5,097 nt of DNA from Stenotrophomonas maltophilia (lineage in GTDB: Bacteria > Pseudomonadota > Gammaproteobacteria > Xanthomonadales > Xanthomonadaceae). The notes below the pieces were generated by a model that saw nothing but the letters and a program-made list of their open reading frames with translations, was not told the origin of the DNA and ran no database searches. Position 1 is the stretch's first letter. The number at the start of each line of letters is the position of its first letter. A program made the position numbers and the translations under genes. The stretch lies in assembly GCA_002386405.1 (NCBI GenBank), contig DGIP01000052.1, positions 1 to 5,097 on the forward strand, read 5' to 3'. Positions 1 to 5,097 of the stretch are shown one piece after another.

Positions 1-246
1 GGTGTCCAGGCCGGCGGCGCGCAGGCCATCGCGCAGCTCCGCATACAGTGCGTCGCTGGCGATCACCGCATGCGCGGGCCGGTGGATCACGCACAGCGCG
101 ACCAGCGCCTGCACCTGGGTGCCGGCGGCCAGCACGCTGGCGCGGTAGCGGTCCGGGTGGCGCGCGATCACGTCCAGCGCGGATGCGCCGATCGAGCCGG
201 TGGCACCGAACACGGCGACCCGGCGGGGGGCGGTAGTGCTCTGCAT
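1..246 (-). CDS. dxr: 1-deoxy-D-xylulose 5-phosphate reductoisomerase, N-terminal part (runs off the window)
   Basis: Dxr converts 1-deoxy-D-xylulose 5-phosphate to 2-C-methyl-D-erythritol 4-phosphate with NADPH, the committed cytoplasmic step of the MEP isoprenoid pathway. Only the first 82 residues are present; the gene continues past the left edge (the full protein is usually about 400 residues). Visible is the start of the NADPH-binding Rossmann domain: strand RRVAVF at residues 8-13, then the nucleotide-binding loop GATGSIG at 14-20, followed by [13 protein letters not shown], as expected for Dxr. The ATG at 246 is chosen because it lies just 2 nt after the cdsA stop, has a GGA about 8 nt upstream inside the cdsA end, and puts the loop at its normal place near the N-terminus. 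It is the last visible gene of the pyrH-frr-uppS-cdsA-dxr cluster and is probably translationally coupled to cdsA. Its pathway supplies the isopentenyl units used by UppS in the same cluster. Active-site and metal-binding regions lie outside the window. Confidence 0.93.
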   Translation of the reverse strand, partial: MQSTTAPRRVAVFGATGSIGASALDVIARHPDRYRASVLAAGTQVQALVALCVIHRPAHAVIASDALYAELRDGLRAAGLDT

Positions 247-248
247 GC

Positions 249-1073
249 TCAGAATCCGAAGATTTCCTTGCCCAGCGCGAACACCGGCAGCGCGGCCAGC
301 ACGCCGTCGATGCGGTCCAGCACGCCGCCGTGGCCCGGGATGATGTGGCCGGAGTCCTTGGCGCCGGCATGGCGCTTGAGCAGGCTTTCGTACAGGTCGC
401 CCAGTACCGAGGCGAACACGGCGACCACCGTGGTGATGACCAGGCCGACCACGTGGCCAGGCGCGATGCCGGCGATCCAGCCGAACACCAGGGCCACCAG
501 CAGGCCGGCCAGCATGCCGCCGCCCAGCCCTTCCCAGGTCTTGTTGGGGCTGATGCGCGGGGCCAGCTTGGTGCGGCCCAGGGTGCGGCCGGCGAAGTAG
601 GCGCCCGAATCGGCAGCCCAGACCACGGCCAGCGCGGTCAGCAGCCACAGGTGGCCCTTGTCACCGCTGGCGTGGATGAGCACCAGCGAGGCCCAGGCCG
701 GCACGATGGCCAGGCTGCCGGCCAGCAGCTTGAGCGCGCGGGCGCGGCTGCCCGGCTCGGCGCCGAAGGTGAAGAAGCGCAGCCACAGCAGGGCCAGCAG
801 CCACCAGCCGATGCCGACCAGCGCGGCGATCTGGTACAGCACCAGCGTGCCGGCATCGGCCCACACGATGAGCACCATCAGCAGCAGGTTGAGCACCAGC
901 AGCACGGTGCGGGCGAGGGTGTCTTCGACGTCGGCCAGCTTCAGCCATTCCCACAGGCCGATCAGGAACACGGCGGCGGCAGCGGCGGCCAGCCATTGGG
1001 TGGGCAGCAGCAGGATCGCGGCGATGGCGACCGGCGCCATGATCAGCGCGGCGATGACTCGGGTTTTGGTCAT
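249..1073 (-). CDS. cdsA: Phosphatidate cytidylyltransferase (CDP-diacylglycerol synthase)
   Basis: This inner-membrane enzyme makes CDP-diacylglycerol and pyrophosphate from phosphatidic acid and CTP, the branch point for phosphatidylethanolamine, phosphatidylglycerol and cardiolipin. The 274-residue product is close to the usual family length. It is very hydrophobic, with several predicted membrane segments (about residues 5-23, 27-41, 56-71, 77-98, 115-134, 141-160, 186-204 and 208-225), including a run of six alanines at 29-34. The C-terminal family signature is complete at 230-256: SLLKR, then KD at 239-240, PGHGG at 246-250 and DRID at 253-256, holding the conserved acidic metal-binding residues. 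An upstream conserved block, [11 protein letters not shown] (153-163) followed by SPNKTWEG (175-182), is also present. The start codon overlaps the uppS stop in an ATGA arrangement and has only a weak GAGA upstream, which suggests translation depends on coupling to uppS. The 2-nt gap to dxr points to one transcript. Confidence 0.97.
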   Translation of the reverse strand: MTKTRVIAALIMAPVAIAAILLLPTQWLAAAAAAVFLIGLWEWLKLADVEDTLARTVLLVLNLLLMVLIVWADAGTLVLYQIAALVGIGWWLLALLWLRFFTFGAEPGSRARALKLLAGSLAIVPAWASLVLIHASGDKGHLWLLTALAVVWAADSGAYFAGRTLGRTKLAPRISPNKTWEGLGGGMLAGLLVALVFGWIAGIAPGHVVGLVITTVVAVFASVLGDLYESLLKRHAGAKDSGHIIPGHGGVLDRIDGVLAALPVFALGKEIFGF

Positions 1074-1840
1074 GGGGTGGACGTCTCGGTGGCCAGGGCG
1101 GCGATCTGGGCGCTGGTCAGCCCGAAGCGGCGTTCACGGGAAGCGTAGGCGTCGAGCGCCTGCTGCAGGATGGCGGCGTCGAACTCGGGCCACAGCACCT
1201 CGGTGAACCACAGTTCGGTATAGGCCAGCTGCCACAGCAGGAAATTGCTGACGCGGGTATCGCCACCGGTGCGGATGAACAGATCCGGTGGCGGCAGGTC
1301 GGCCAGGGCGACGCGGCTGCCCAGCAGCGCTTCGTCGATCTGTTCGGGCAGCAGGCGCCCGGCCGCGACGTCGGCGGCCAGTTCGCGTGCGGCGCGGGCG
1401 ATGTCCTGGCGGCCGCCGTAGCTGGCGGCGATGCTCAGGGTCATGGCGGTGTTGCCGGCGGTGCGTTGCTCGGCCAGCTGCATGCGGCTGACCAGCCCGG
1501 CACCGAAGCGCTCGCGTTCGCCGATGAAGCGCACGCGCACGCCGCGGCGGTGGAGTTCATCCACCTCGCGGTCCAGGGCATTGAGGAACAGCTTCATCAG
1601 CGCGTCGACTTCATCGCTCGGCCGGCCCCAGTTTTCACTGGAGAAAGCGAACAGGGTGAGCGCGGCGATGCCACGCTCCAGGCAGAAATCGATGGTGCGG
1701 TTGACCGCGCGCGCACCGGCCCGGTGGCCGATCACGCGCGGACGACGACGCTTCTGCGCCCAGCGTCCGTTGCCATCCATGATGATGGCAACGTGGCGGG
1801 GCACGGCGGCGGTGGAGCTGCTGGTCGGGGCCTGGGTCAT
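1070..1840 (-). CDS. uppS: Undecaprenyl diphosphate synthase (cis-prenyltransferase)
   Basis: UppS condenses farnesyl diphosphate with eight isopentenyl diphosphates to give C55 undecaprenyl diphosphate, the precursor of the carrier lipid for peptidoglycan and O-antigen. It is a soluble or membrane-associated homodimer. The 256-residue protein has the full family pattern: HVAIIMDGNGRWA with catalytic Asp22 (E. coli D26), GHRAG with His39, FAFSSENWGRP with Asn70, Trp71 and Arg73, YGGRQDI at 141-147, and the C-terminal IRTGGD...RVSNFLLWQ block with Arg190, Arg196, Ser198 and Glu209. The residue after the GG of this block is Asp194, where E. coli has Glu, a conservative change. The start lies 5 nt after the frr stop; an AGG inside the last frr codons, about 10 nt upstream, is the only ribosome-site candidate, so coupling to frr translation is likely. 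The stop overlaps cdsA by 4 nt. The first 14 residues (rich in Ser, Thr and Ala) are poorly conserved and precede the catalytic fold. Confidence 0.97.
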   Translation of the reverse strand: MTQAPTSSSTAAVPRHVAIIMDGNGRWAQKRRRPRVIGHRAGARAVNRTIDFCLERGIAALTLFAFSSENWGRPSDEVDALMKLFLNALDREVDELHRRGVRVRFIGERERFGAGLVSRMQLAEQRTAGNTAMTLSIAASYGGRQDIARAARELAADVAAGRLLPEQIDEALLGSRVALADLPPPDLFIRTGGDTRVSNFLLWQLAYTELWFTEVLWPEFDAAILQQALDAYASRERRFGLTSAQIAALATETSTP

Positions 1841-1845
1841 CGGGC

Positions 1846-2403
1846 TCAGACCTGCATCAGTTCCTTTTCCTTGTCGGCCACGACACTATCGACGTCCTTG
1901 ATGGATTTGTCGGTCAGCTTCTGGATGTCGTCTTCGCCGCGCTTCTTGTCGTCTTCGCTGATCGCCTTGTCCTTGAGCAGGGCAGCGATGGCCTTGTTGG
2001 CATCCTGGCGGATGTTGCGGACGGCGATCTTGGCGCCTTCGCCTTCCTTCTGCACCTGCTTGCCCAGTTCGCGGCGGCGCTCTTCGGTCGGCGGCGGCAG
2101 GTTGAGGCGGATCACGGTGCCGGACACGTTCGGGGTCAGGCCCAGGTCGGAGGCGTAGATCGCCTTCTCGACGTCCTTGATCATGCCCTTGTCGAACACG
2201 GTGATGACCAGCGAGATGCCTTCGGACACCGAGATCGAGGCGACCTGGTTCAGCGGGGTGTCGCTGCCGTAGGCCTTGACGGTGATGCGGTCCAGCAGCG
2301 ACGGCGAGGCACGGCCCGTACGGATGGAGGTGAGGGAGTGCTTCAGAGCATCAATGCTCTTTGCCATGCGCGTCTGCGCGTCCTGCTTGATATCGTTGAG
2401 CAT
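1846..2403 (-). CDS. frr: Ribosome recycling factor
   Basis: Frr works with EF-G (and IF3) to split post-termination ribosomes from mRNA in the cytoplasm. With the ATG at 2403 the product is 185 residues, exactly the E. coli length, and begins [13 protein letters not shown], aligning with the E. coli N-terminus. Domain I (three-helix bundle) is formed by residues 1-30 and about 105-185; domain II (beta) lies between. Family hallmarks are [13 protein letters not shown] (26-38), [14 protein letters not shown] (69-82), ASDLGL (84-89), LPPPTEERR (102-110), [10 protein letters not shown] (127-136) with the ribosome-contacting Arg132, and the C-terminal DKEKELMQ. A longer reading from a GTG at 2424 would add seven residues not seen in the family and has no ribosome site. 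The chosen start has AGGA 8 nt upstream. That site and the AUG sit in the 3' arm of a strong hairpin. The gene is 47 nt downstream of pyrH and 5 nt upstream of uppS, in the usual cluster order. Confidence 0.97.
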   Translation of the reverse strand: MLNDIKQDAQTRMAKSIDALKHSLTSIRTGRASPSLLDRITVKAYGSDTPLNQVASISVSEGISLVITVFDKGMIKDVEKAIYASDLGLTPNVSGTVIRLNLPPPTEERRRELGKQVQKEGEGAKIAVRNIRQDANKAIAALLKDKAISEDDKKRGEDDIQKLTDKSIKDVDSVVADKEKELMQV

Positions 2404-2439
2404 CGCCCGAATCCTGGATGTCACTGGGAATCGGGCGAT
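2402..2439 (-). promoter_or_regulatory. Inverted repeat / mRNA hairpin covering the frr ribosome-binding site and start codon
   Basis: Nine bases at 2402-2410 (ATCGCCCGA on the plus strand) are a perfect inverted repeat of 2431-2439 (TCGGGCGAT). In the minus-strand mRNA the arms pair 9 bp, then one U-U mismatch, then 3 more bp (2427-2429 with 2412-2414), leaving a 12-nt loop at 2415-2426. The inner 3 bp include the GGA of the frr Shine-Dalgarno, and the outer stem includes the A and U of the AUG at 2403-2401. The hairpin starts 12 nt after the pyrH stop codon, within reach of a ribosome terminating on pyrH. It lacks a downstream U-run, so it does not look like a terminator. The structure is read directly from the sequence; the regulatory role is inferred. 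Confidence 0.55.
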
Positions 2440-2450
2440 TATATCCCCTC

Positions 2451-3179
2451 TCAGGCGTTGTCGCGGCCCCGGACCAGGGTGCCGATGTTCTCGCCGTGCA
2501 GGATCTTCAGCAGTTCGCCCGGCTGGCCCATGTCGAACACGCGCAGCGGCAGGTCACTGTCGCGGGCCAGGGCGAAGGCGGCGGTGTCCATCACTTCCAG
2601 GCCGCGACGGATCACTTCGTCGTAGCTCAGGGAGTCGAAACGGACCGCATCGCTGTACTTGTTGGGGTCCTTGTCGTACACGCCGTCGACCTTGGTGGCC
2701 TTGAGCAGCAGGTCCGCGCCGATCTCGATGGCGCGCAGCGCGGCACCCGAATCGGTGGTGAAGAACGGGCTGCCGACGCCGGCGGCGAAGATCACCAGGC
2801 GGCCTTTTTCAAGGTGGCGGATGGCGCGGCGGCGGATGTAGTCCTCGCACACGTCGTTGATCTTGATCGCGCTCATCACGCGGGCCTTGGCGCCCAGCTT
2901 CTCCAGCGCGTCCTGCATGGCCAGCGCGTTGATCACGGTGGCCAGCATGCCCATCTGGTCGCCGGTGACGCGGTCCATGCCGCCTGCGGCCAGGCCGGCG
3001 CCGCGGAAGATGTTGCCACCGCCGATGACCAGCGCCACTTCGGCACCGGCCTGCTGGGCTTCGATCACTTCACGCGCGAGGCGGTTGATGACCTTGGGGT
3101 CGATGCCGTAGTCCTCATCCCCCATCAGTGCCTCCCCGGAAACTTTCAGCAGGATGCGGCGATAGGAAAGATTGGACAT
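2451..3179 (-). CDS. pyrH: Uridylate kinase (UMP kinase)
   Basis: Bacterial UMP kinase phosphorylates UMP to UDP with ATP. It is a cytoplasmic hexamer of the amino acid kinase fold, typically activated by GTP and inhibited by UTP. The 242-residue product is about the usual size. Motifs in order are [12 protein letters not shown] with Lys12 (8-18), the glycine-rich GGGNIFRG (53-60) with Arg59, [21 protein letters not shown] (67-87) with Asp74, [13 protein letters not shown] (134-146) of the UMP-binding region, [13 protein letters not shown] (160-172), and the C-terminal [20 protein letters not shown]. The reading frame is open for 52 more codons upstream, but the ATG at 3179 is chosen because AGAGG lies 5 nt before it and the family N-terminus starts here. 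The upstream codons show no conserved protein. It is the first gene of the cluster and probably has its own promoter at about 3211-3216. Here it follows a GGDEF gene, not tsf, its usual neighbour in many Gammaproteobacteria. Confidence 0.97.
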   Translation of the reverse strand: MSNLSYRRILLKVSGEALMGDEDYGIDPKVINRLAREVIEAQQAGAEVALVIGGGNIFRGAGLAAGGMDRVTGDQMGMLATVINALAMQDALEKLGAKARVMSAIKINDVCEDYIRRRAIRHLEKGRLVIFAAGVGSPFFTTDSGAALRAIEIGADLLLKATKVDGVYDKDPNKYSDAVRFDSLSYDEVIRRGLEVMDTAAFALARDSDLPLRVFDMGQPGELLKILHGENIGTLVRGRDNA

Positions 3180-3210
3180 GGTGGCCTCTGGATGCGTGGA
3201 AAACGCGGGA

Positions 3211-3216
3211 ATTCTA
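3211..3216 (-). promoter_or_regulatory. pyrH: Candidate -10 element of the pyrH promoter
   Basis: On the minus strand the hexamer reads TAGAAT, matching the sigma-70 -10 consensus at 5 of 6 positions, in an otherwise GC-rich gap. It lies 31 nt upstream of the pyrH start codon, which would give a transcript leader of roughly 25 nt containing the AGAGG ribosome site. No good -35 hexamer is found at 16-18 nt spacing; TTCCAC occurs upstream but at about 21 nt. The promoter is therefore inferred mainly from the -10 match and its position. Confidence 0.4.
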
Positions 3217-3241
3217 CTGGAAGCGGCGGCACTCGGCGTGG

Positions 3242-3266
3242 AAAATCTGCTGCACTGCGGCGCAGC
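3242..3266 (-). terminator. Weak terminator-like hairpin after the HDOD-GGDEF gene
   Basis: On the minus strand, GCTGC (3266-3262) can pair with GCAGC (3253-3249) around an 8-nt loop, followed by AGA and four T residues (3245-3242). It lies 37 nt after the HDOD-GGDEF stop and before the pyrH promoter candidate. The 5-bp stem and short T-run make it a poor intrinsic terminator. It may only reduce read-through into pyrH. Confidence 0.2.
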
Positions 3267-3303
3267 CCTGCCACAGCGGTGGATCGCCGCTTCCTGACTC
3301 CAT

Positions 3304-4803
3304 TCAGGCCGTGGCGGTCCCCGGTGAACGCGCAATCACGCGGTTGCGCCCCAGGTTCTTGGAACGGTACAACACGTCGTCGGCGGCCTTCAGCAGGTCC
3401 TGAACATCGGCGAAACGCTCATAACCGCCTTGGGTGGCCACGCCGGCGGAGAAGGTGACGAACAGCGGGCCGTCGGCCACCTCGGCCATGGGGGTGTTGA
3501 CGATGCTGGCCAGCACCCGGCGCACCACGTCCAGCGCCACCCCCTCGGTGGTGTTGGGCAGCAGGGCGATGAATTCTTCGCCGCCGAAGCGGGCCACGGT
3601 ATCGCTGTTGCGCAGGTGTTCCTGCAGCTTGGTGGCGAACTCGCGCAGCACCTGGTCACCGAGCAGGTGGCCGTGGGCGTCGTTGATCTTCTTGAAATCG
3701 TCCAGGTCGATGAAGGCCACCGACAGGGGCCAGCCGTGCCGGGTGGCGCGCAGGAACTCCTGCTCCAGCACGGCCTCGAGCTGGCGGCGGTTGAGCACGC
3801 CGGTGAGGGCGTCGCGGTGGGCCTGTTCGGCCAGCTTGTTGGCGCGTGCTTCGAATTCGTCGGCCCGCTGGCGGGCCAGGGCGGCATCCTGCATTTCGCG
3901 CAGGTTGCGCAGGGTCGCCAGTTCCTGGGCATGGTCGATCAGCTGCTGCACGCGCGAAGGCGAAATCAGCGTGGTCTCGAACAGCGCGCTGATCTCGGGC
4001 AGGGCCTCGCCGATCCGGGCCAGCACCTGGTCGAACTGGGCGCTGTCCAGCTTCAGGGTCTCGTTGACCCGCTGCAGGGCGTGTTCGCGGGCGGCATCGG
4101 CATCGGCGCTGAGCCAGATGTCGGCGACGGCGCCGGACAGGGCGACGCAGGCCTGGAAATTGTCCTCGGCGGCGGCCGGCGACTCGCTGCGGGCGATGGC
4201 GTCCACCAGGTAGCGCGGCAGGTCCCACTGTTCGGCCATCCACGCGCCCACCTCGGCATGGGTGCAGTCCAGGTGCTCGCGTTCGAGGGCGATGAGCGCC
4301 TCGTTGTCGCAGGCCTGGCGCAGCAGCGGCAGGTAGCGCTCGGGCTCGCTCTGGGCCAGCACGAGCACGCCGATGTCCTGCAGCAGGCCGGCCAGCATCA
4401 GTTCTTCGGCCTTGCGCAGGCCGCGGGCCTGGCCGAGCAGGCTGGCCGCCAGCGCGCTGAGGATGCTGCGCCGCCAGGCGCGTTCGCGCACGTCCTGGCC
4501 CTGGCCGGGGGCGGTCAGGTCCTGGGTGACGGTGAAGCCCAGGGCGAGGCTGACGGTGGCATTGAGCCCCAGCATGGTCAGTGCCTGGCCGAGGTTCTCG
4601 ATCCGGCGGCGGCTGGCATACAGCGGCGAATTGGCGATGCGCAGCATGCGCGCGCTCAGCGCCATGTCGATGGCGATGACGTCGGCGGCGGTGGTGATGT
4701 CGGTTTCCGGGTCCTGCGCCAGTTCGATGATGCGCAGGGCAATACCGGGCGGCGAGGGCAGGTTGCGGCAGAGCGCCAGGGCGGCTGTCAGCTCGGGAGG
4801 CAT
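3304..4803 (-). CDS. HDOD-coiled coil-GGDEF protein, predicted diguanylate cyclase
   Basis: This 499-residue soluble protein has no membrane segment or signal peptide. An HDOD domain covers about residues 13-205, beginning [19 protein letters not shown] and including ANSPLY (57-62). Its HD-like motif reads LLQDIG (140-145), so the first metal histidine is Gln142 and phosphohydrolase activity is unlikely; this is common in HDOD domains. Residues about 283-330 form a charged probable coiled coil. The GGDEF domain follows at 331-490: [10 protein letters not shown] (331-340), [10 protein letters not shown] with Asp366 and Asn374, Asp383, and the signature GGEEF (407-411). An RxxD inhibitory-site motif (Arg398-Asp401) sits five residues before GGEEF. 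The expected activity is two GTP to cyclic di-GMP, probably as a dimer driven by the coiled coil and controlled by a signal or partner bound by HDOD. The frame is open to 5079, but the extension looks non-coding and the HDOD fold starts soon after the ATG at 4803. That ATG has no clear Shine-Dalgarno, so the start is moderately certain. The specific target of the protein is unknown. Confidence 0.92.
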   Translation of the reverse strand: MPPELTAALALCRNLPSPPGIALRIIELAQDPETDITTAADVIAIDMALSARMLRIANSPLYASRRRIENLGQALTMLGLNATVSLALGFTVTQDLTAPGQGQDVRERAWRRSILSALAASLLGQARGLRKAEELMLAGLLQDIGVLVLAQSEPERYLPLLRQACDNEALIALEREHLDCTHAEVGAWMAEQWDLPRYLVDAIARSESPAAAEDNFQACVALSGAVADIWLSADADAAREHALQRVNETLKLDSAQFDQVLARIGEALPEISALFETTLISPSRVQQLIDHAQELATLRNLREMQDAALARQRADEFEARANKLAEQAHRDALTGVLNRRQLEAVLEQEFLRATRHGWPLSVAFIDLDDFKKINDAHGHLLGDQVLREFATKLQEHLRNSDTVARFGGEEFIALLPNTTEGVALDVVRRVLASIVNTPMAEVADGPLFVTFSAGVATQGGYERFADVQDLLKAADDVLYRSKNLGRNRVIARSPGTATA

Positions 4804-4882
4804 GGCGGGAATACTGAGGTGATGTGGCAAGAATACATGGAGTGCGTCACAGATTTGAGTATCGGTACTTGCGTTGTAGGAA

Positions 4883-4888
4883 ATTATG
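4883..4888 (-). promoter_or_regulatory. Candidate -10 element for the HDOD-GGDEF gene
   Basis: The minus strand reads CATAAT, five of six positions of the sigma-70 -10 consensus, followed by an AT-rich start-site region. It would give a leader of roughly 70 nt before the ATG at 4803. The hexamer 17 nt upstream is not a recognisable -35, so the call rests on one box only. Confidence 0.25.
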
Positions 4889-5064
4889 CCGTCGACAGGT
4901 GGGGGCCGAGGTGCCTTTCGAAGCAAAACCAACGGGCAGATCGTGTGGGGCGGGGCAATGAGGTCTTTGGTACCACATTCGCCAGCGGATGGGGGAGTGG
5001 CACAAGTGGCGTCCGCTGCTGCGCGGCGGCGGCTGGCGCGGGTACCATGCGGCCTCCAAAAAAA

Positions 5065-5069
5065 AAGGA
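5065..5069 (+). promoter_or_regulatory. Ribosome-binding site of the right-edge gene
   Basis: AAGGA lies 8 nt before the ATG at 5078, at good Shine-Dalgarno spacing. It decides between two in-frame ATGs. The one at 5069-5071 would begin inside the purine-rich site and has no site of its own, so 5078 is favoured. The site directly adjoins, and shares bases with, a run of nine A. Confidence 0.5.
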
Positions 5070-5077
5070 TGGACCCC

Positions 5078-5097
5078 ATGGCCGTGAAGTCGCTTCA
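5078..5097 (+). CDS. Start of an unidentified plus-strand gene (cut by the window edge)
   Basis: Only six complete codons are visible, reading MAVKSL, after a good AAGGA ribosome site with 8-nt spacing. It is divergent from the HDOD-GGDEF gene and the pyrH cluster. The few residues do not match the N-terminus of elongation factor Ts, which often sits beside pyrH, and are too few to assign a function. A second in-frame ATG nine bases upstream (5069) would add three residues. Confidence 0.4.

Larger units (their letters stand above)
4804..5077. other. Divergent intergenic region between the HDOD-GGDEF gene and the plus-strand gene
   Basis: This stretch is visibly less GC-rich than the genes and separates two divergent starts, so promoters for both directions should lie here. 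On the minus strand CATAAT at 4888-4883 is the best -10-like hexamer, matching 5 of 6 consensus positions. On the plus strand TACCAT at 5043-5048 is a weaker one. Neither has a convincing -35 at normal spacing. There are two GGTACC palindromes (4969-4974 and 5041-5046), a short direct repeat AGTGGC (4996-5001 and 5005-5010), and a run of nine A at 5058-5066. A small minus-strand reading frame (4884-5048) is open, but its third-position base use is weaker than in the real genes. No RNA gene or riboswitch is recognised. Confidence 0.6.

Noticed and set aside
330..1148. Plus-strand open frame (272 codons) antisense to cdsA
   Set aside because: The Gln/Gly/His-rich, low-complexity translation is typical of a GC shadow frame; cdsA on the other strand carries its full signature.
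2404..2424. GTG start of frr seven codons upstream
   Set aside because: It has no ribosome site and would add residues absent from the family, whereas the ATG at 2403 gives the standard 185 residues with AGGA at 8 nt.
2402..2440. The pyrH-frr inverted repeat as an intrinsic terminator
   Set aside because: No T-run follows on the minus strand, and termination here would cut the operon before frr.
3180..3335. Upstream extension of pyrH by 52 codons
   Set aside because: It overlaps the end of the upstream gene, and the ATG at 3179 has a good AGAGG site and the family N-terminus.
2418..3458. Long plus-strand open frame (346 codons) antisense to pyrH
   Set aside because: It is the mirror of a GC-biased gene; the translation has no recognisable domain, and the opposite strand encodes a complete UMP kinase.
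3434..4213. Plus-strand open frame (259 codons) antisense to the HDOD-GGDEF gene
   Set aside because: The Ser/Arg/Ala-rich translation has no domain, and the minus strand encodes clear HDOD and GGDEF motifs.
4998..5012. TGGCAC-like start of a sigma-54 promoter
   Set aside because: The required GC dinucleotide 10 nt after the GG is absent.
4804..5079. N-terminal extension of the HDOD-GGDEF protein by 92 codons
   Set aside because: The extension overlaps the start of the divergent gene, has lower GC at third positions, shows no domain, and is not needed for the HDOD fold.

Overview
The window looks like a GC-rich gammaproteobacterial chromosome, most likely Xanthomonadaceae (Stenotrophomonas or a close relative). 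This is inferred from the high GC content with strong GC bias at third codon positions, the protein sequences, and the gene order pyrH-frr-uppS-cdsA-dxr. That order is as in Pseudomonas, whereas E. coli has dxr between frr and uppS. The assignment rests on recognition, not on a database search.

Nearly everything is coded on the minus strand, so transcription runs from right to left. From right to left there are: the first few codons of an unidentified plus-strand gene (5078-5097); a divergent, less GC-rich intergenic region (4804-5077); a gene for an HDOD-coiled coil-GGDEF protein, a predicted diguanylate cyclase (3304-4803); a 124-nt gap with a weak terminator-like hairpin and a probable pyrH promoter; and then a tight housekeeping cluster pyrH (2451-3179), frr (1846-2403), uppS (1070-1840), cdsA (249-1073) and the start of dxr (1-246, cut by the window edge). 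Inside the cluster, pyrH and frr are 47 nt apart, frr and uppS 5 nt, uppS and cdsA overlap by 4 nt, and cdsA and dxr are 2 nt apart. This is consistent with one polycistronic mRNA and translational coupling.

The cluster links translation to envelope building. PyrH makes UDP, the precursor of UTP and CTP. Frr recycles ribosomes. Dxr starts the committed MEP isoprenoid route whose products UppS condenses into the C55 carrier lipid for peptidoglycan and O-antigen. CdsA uses CTP to make CDP-diacylglycerol for phospholipids. The neighbouring diguanylate cyclase appears catalytically intact and carries an inhibitory-site motif. It may bring c-di-GMP signalling next to this cluster, but it has its own leader and is separated from pyrH.

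I found no mobile element, CRISPR array, tRNA or rRNA. No wholly new system is evident. The most unusual structure is a strong inverted repeat in the pyrH-frr gap. In the mRNA it would fold the frr Shine-Dalgarno and start codon into a hairpin that begins 12 nt after the pyrH stop codon, suggesting gated or coupled translation of ribosome recycling factor.
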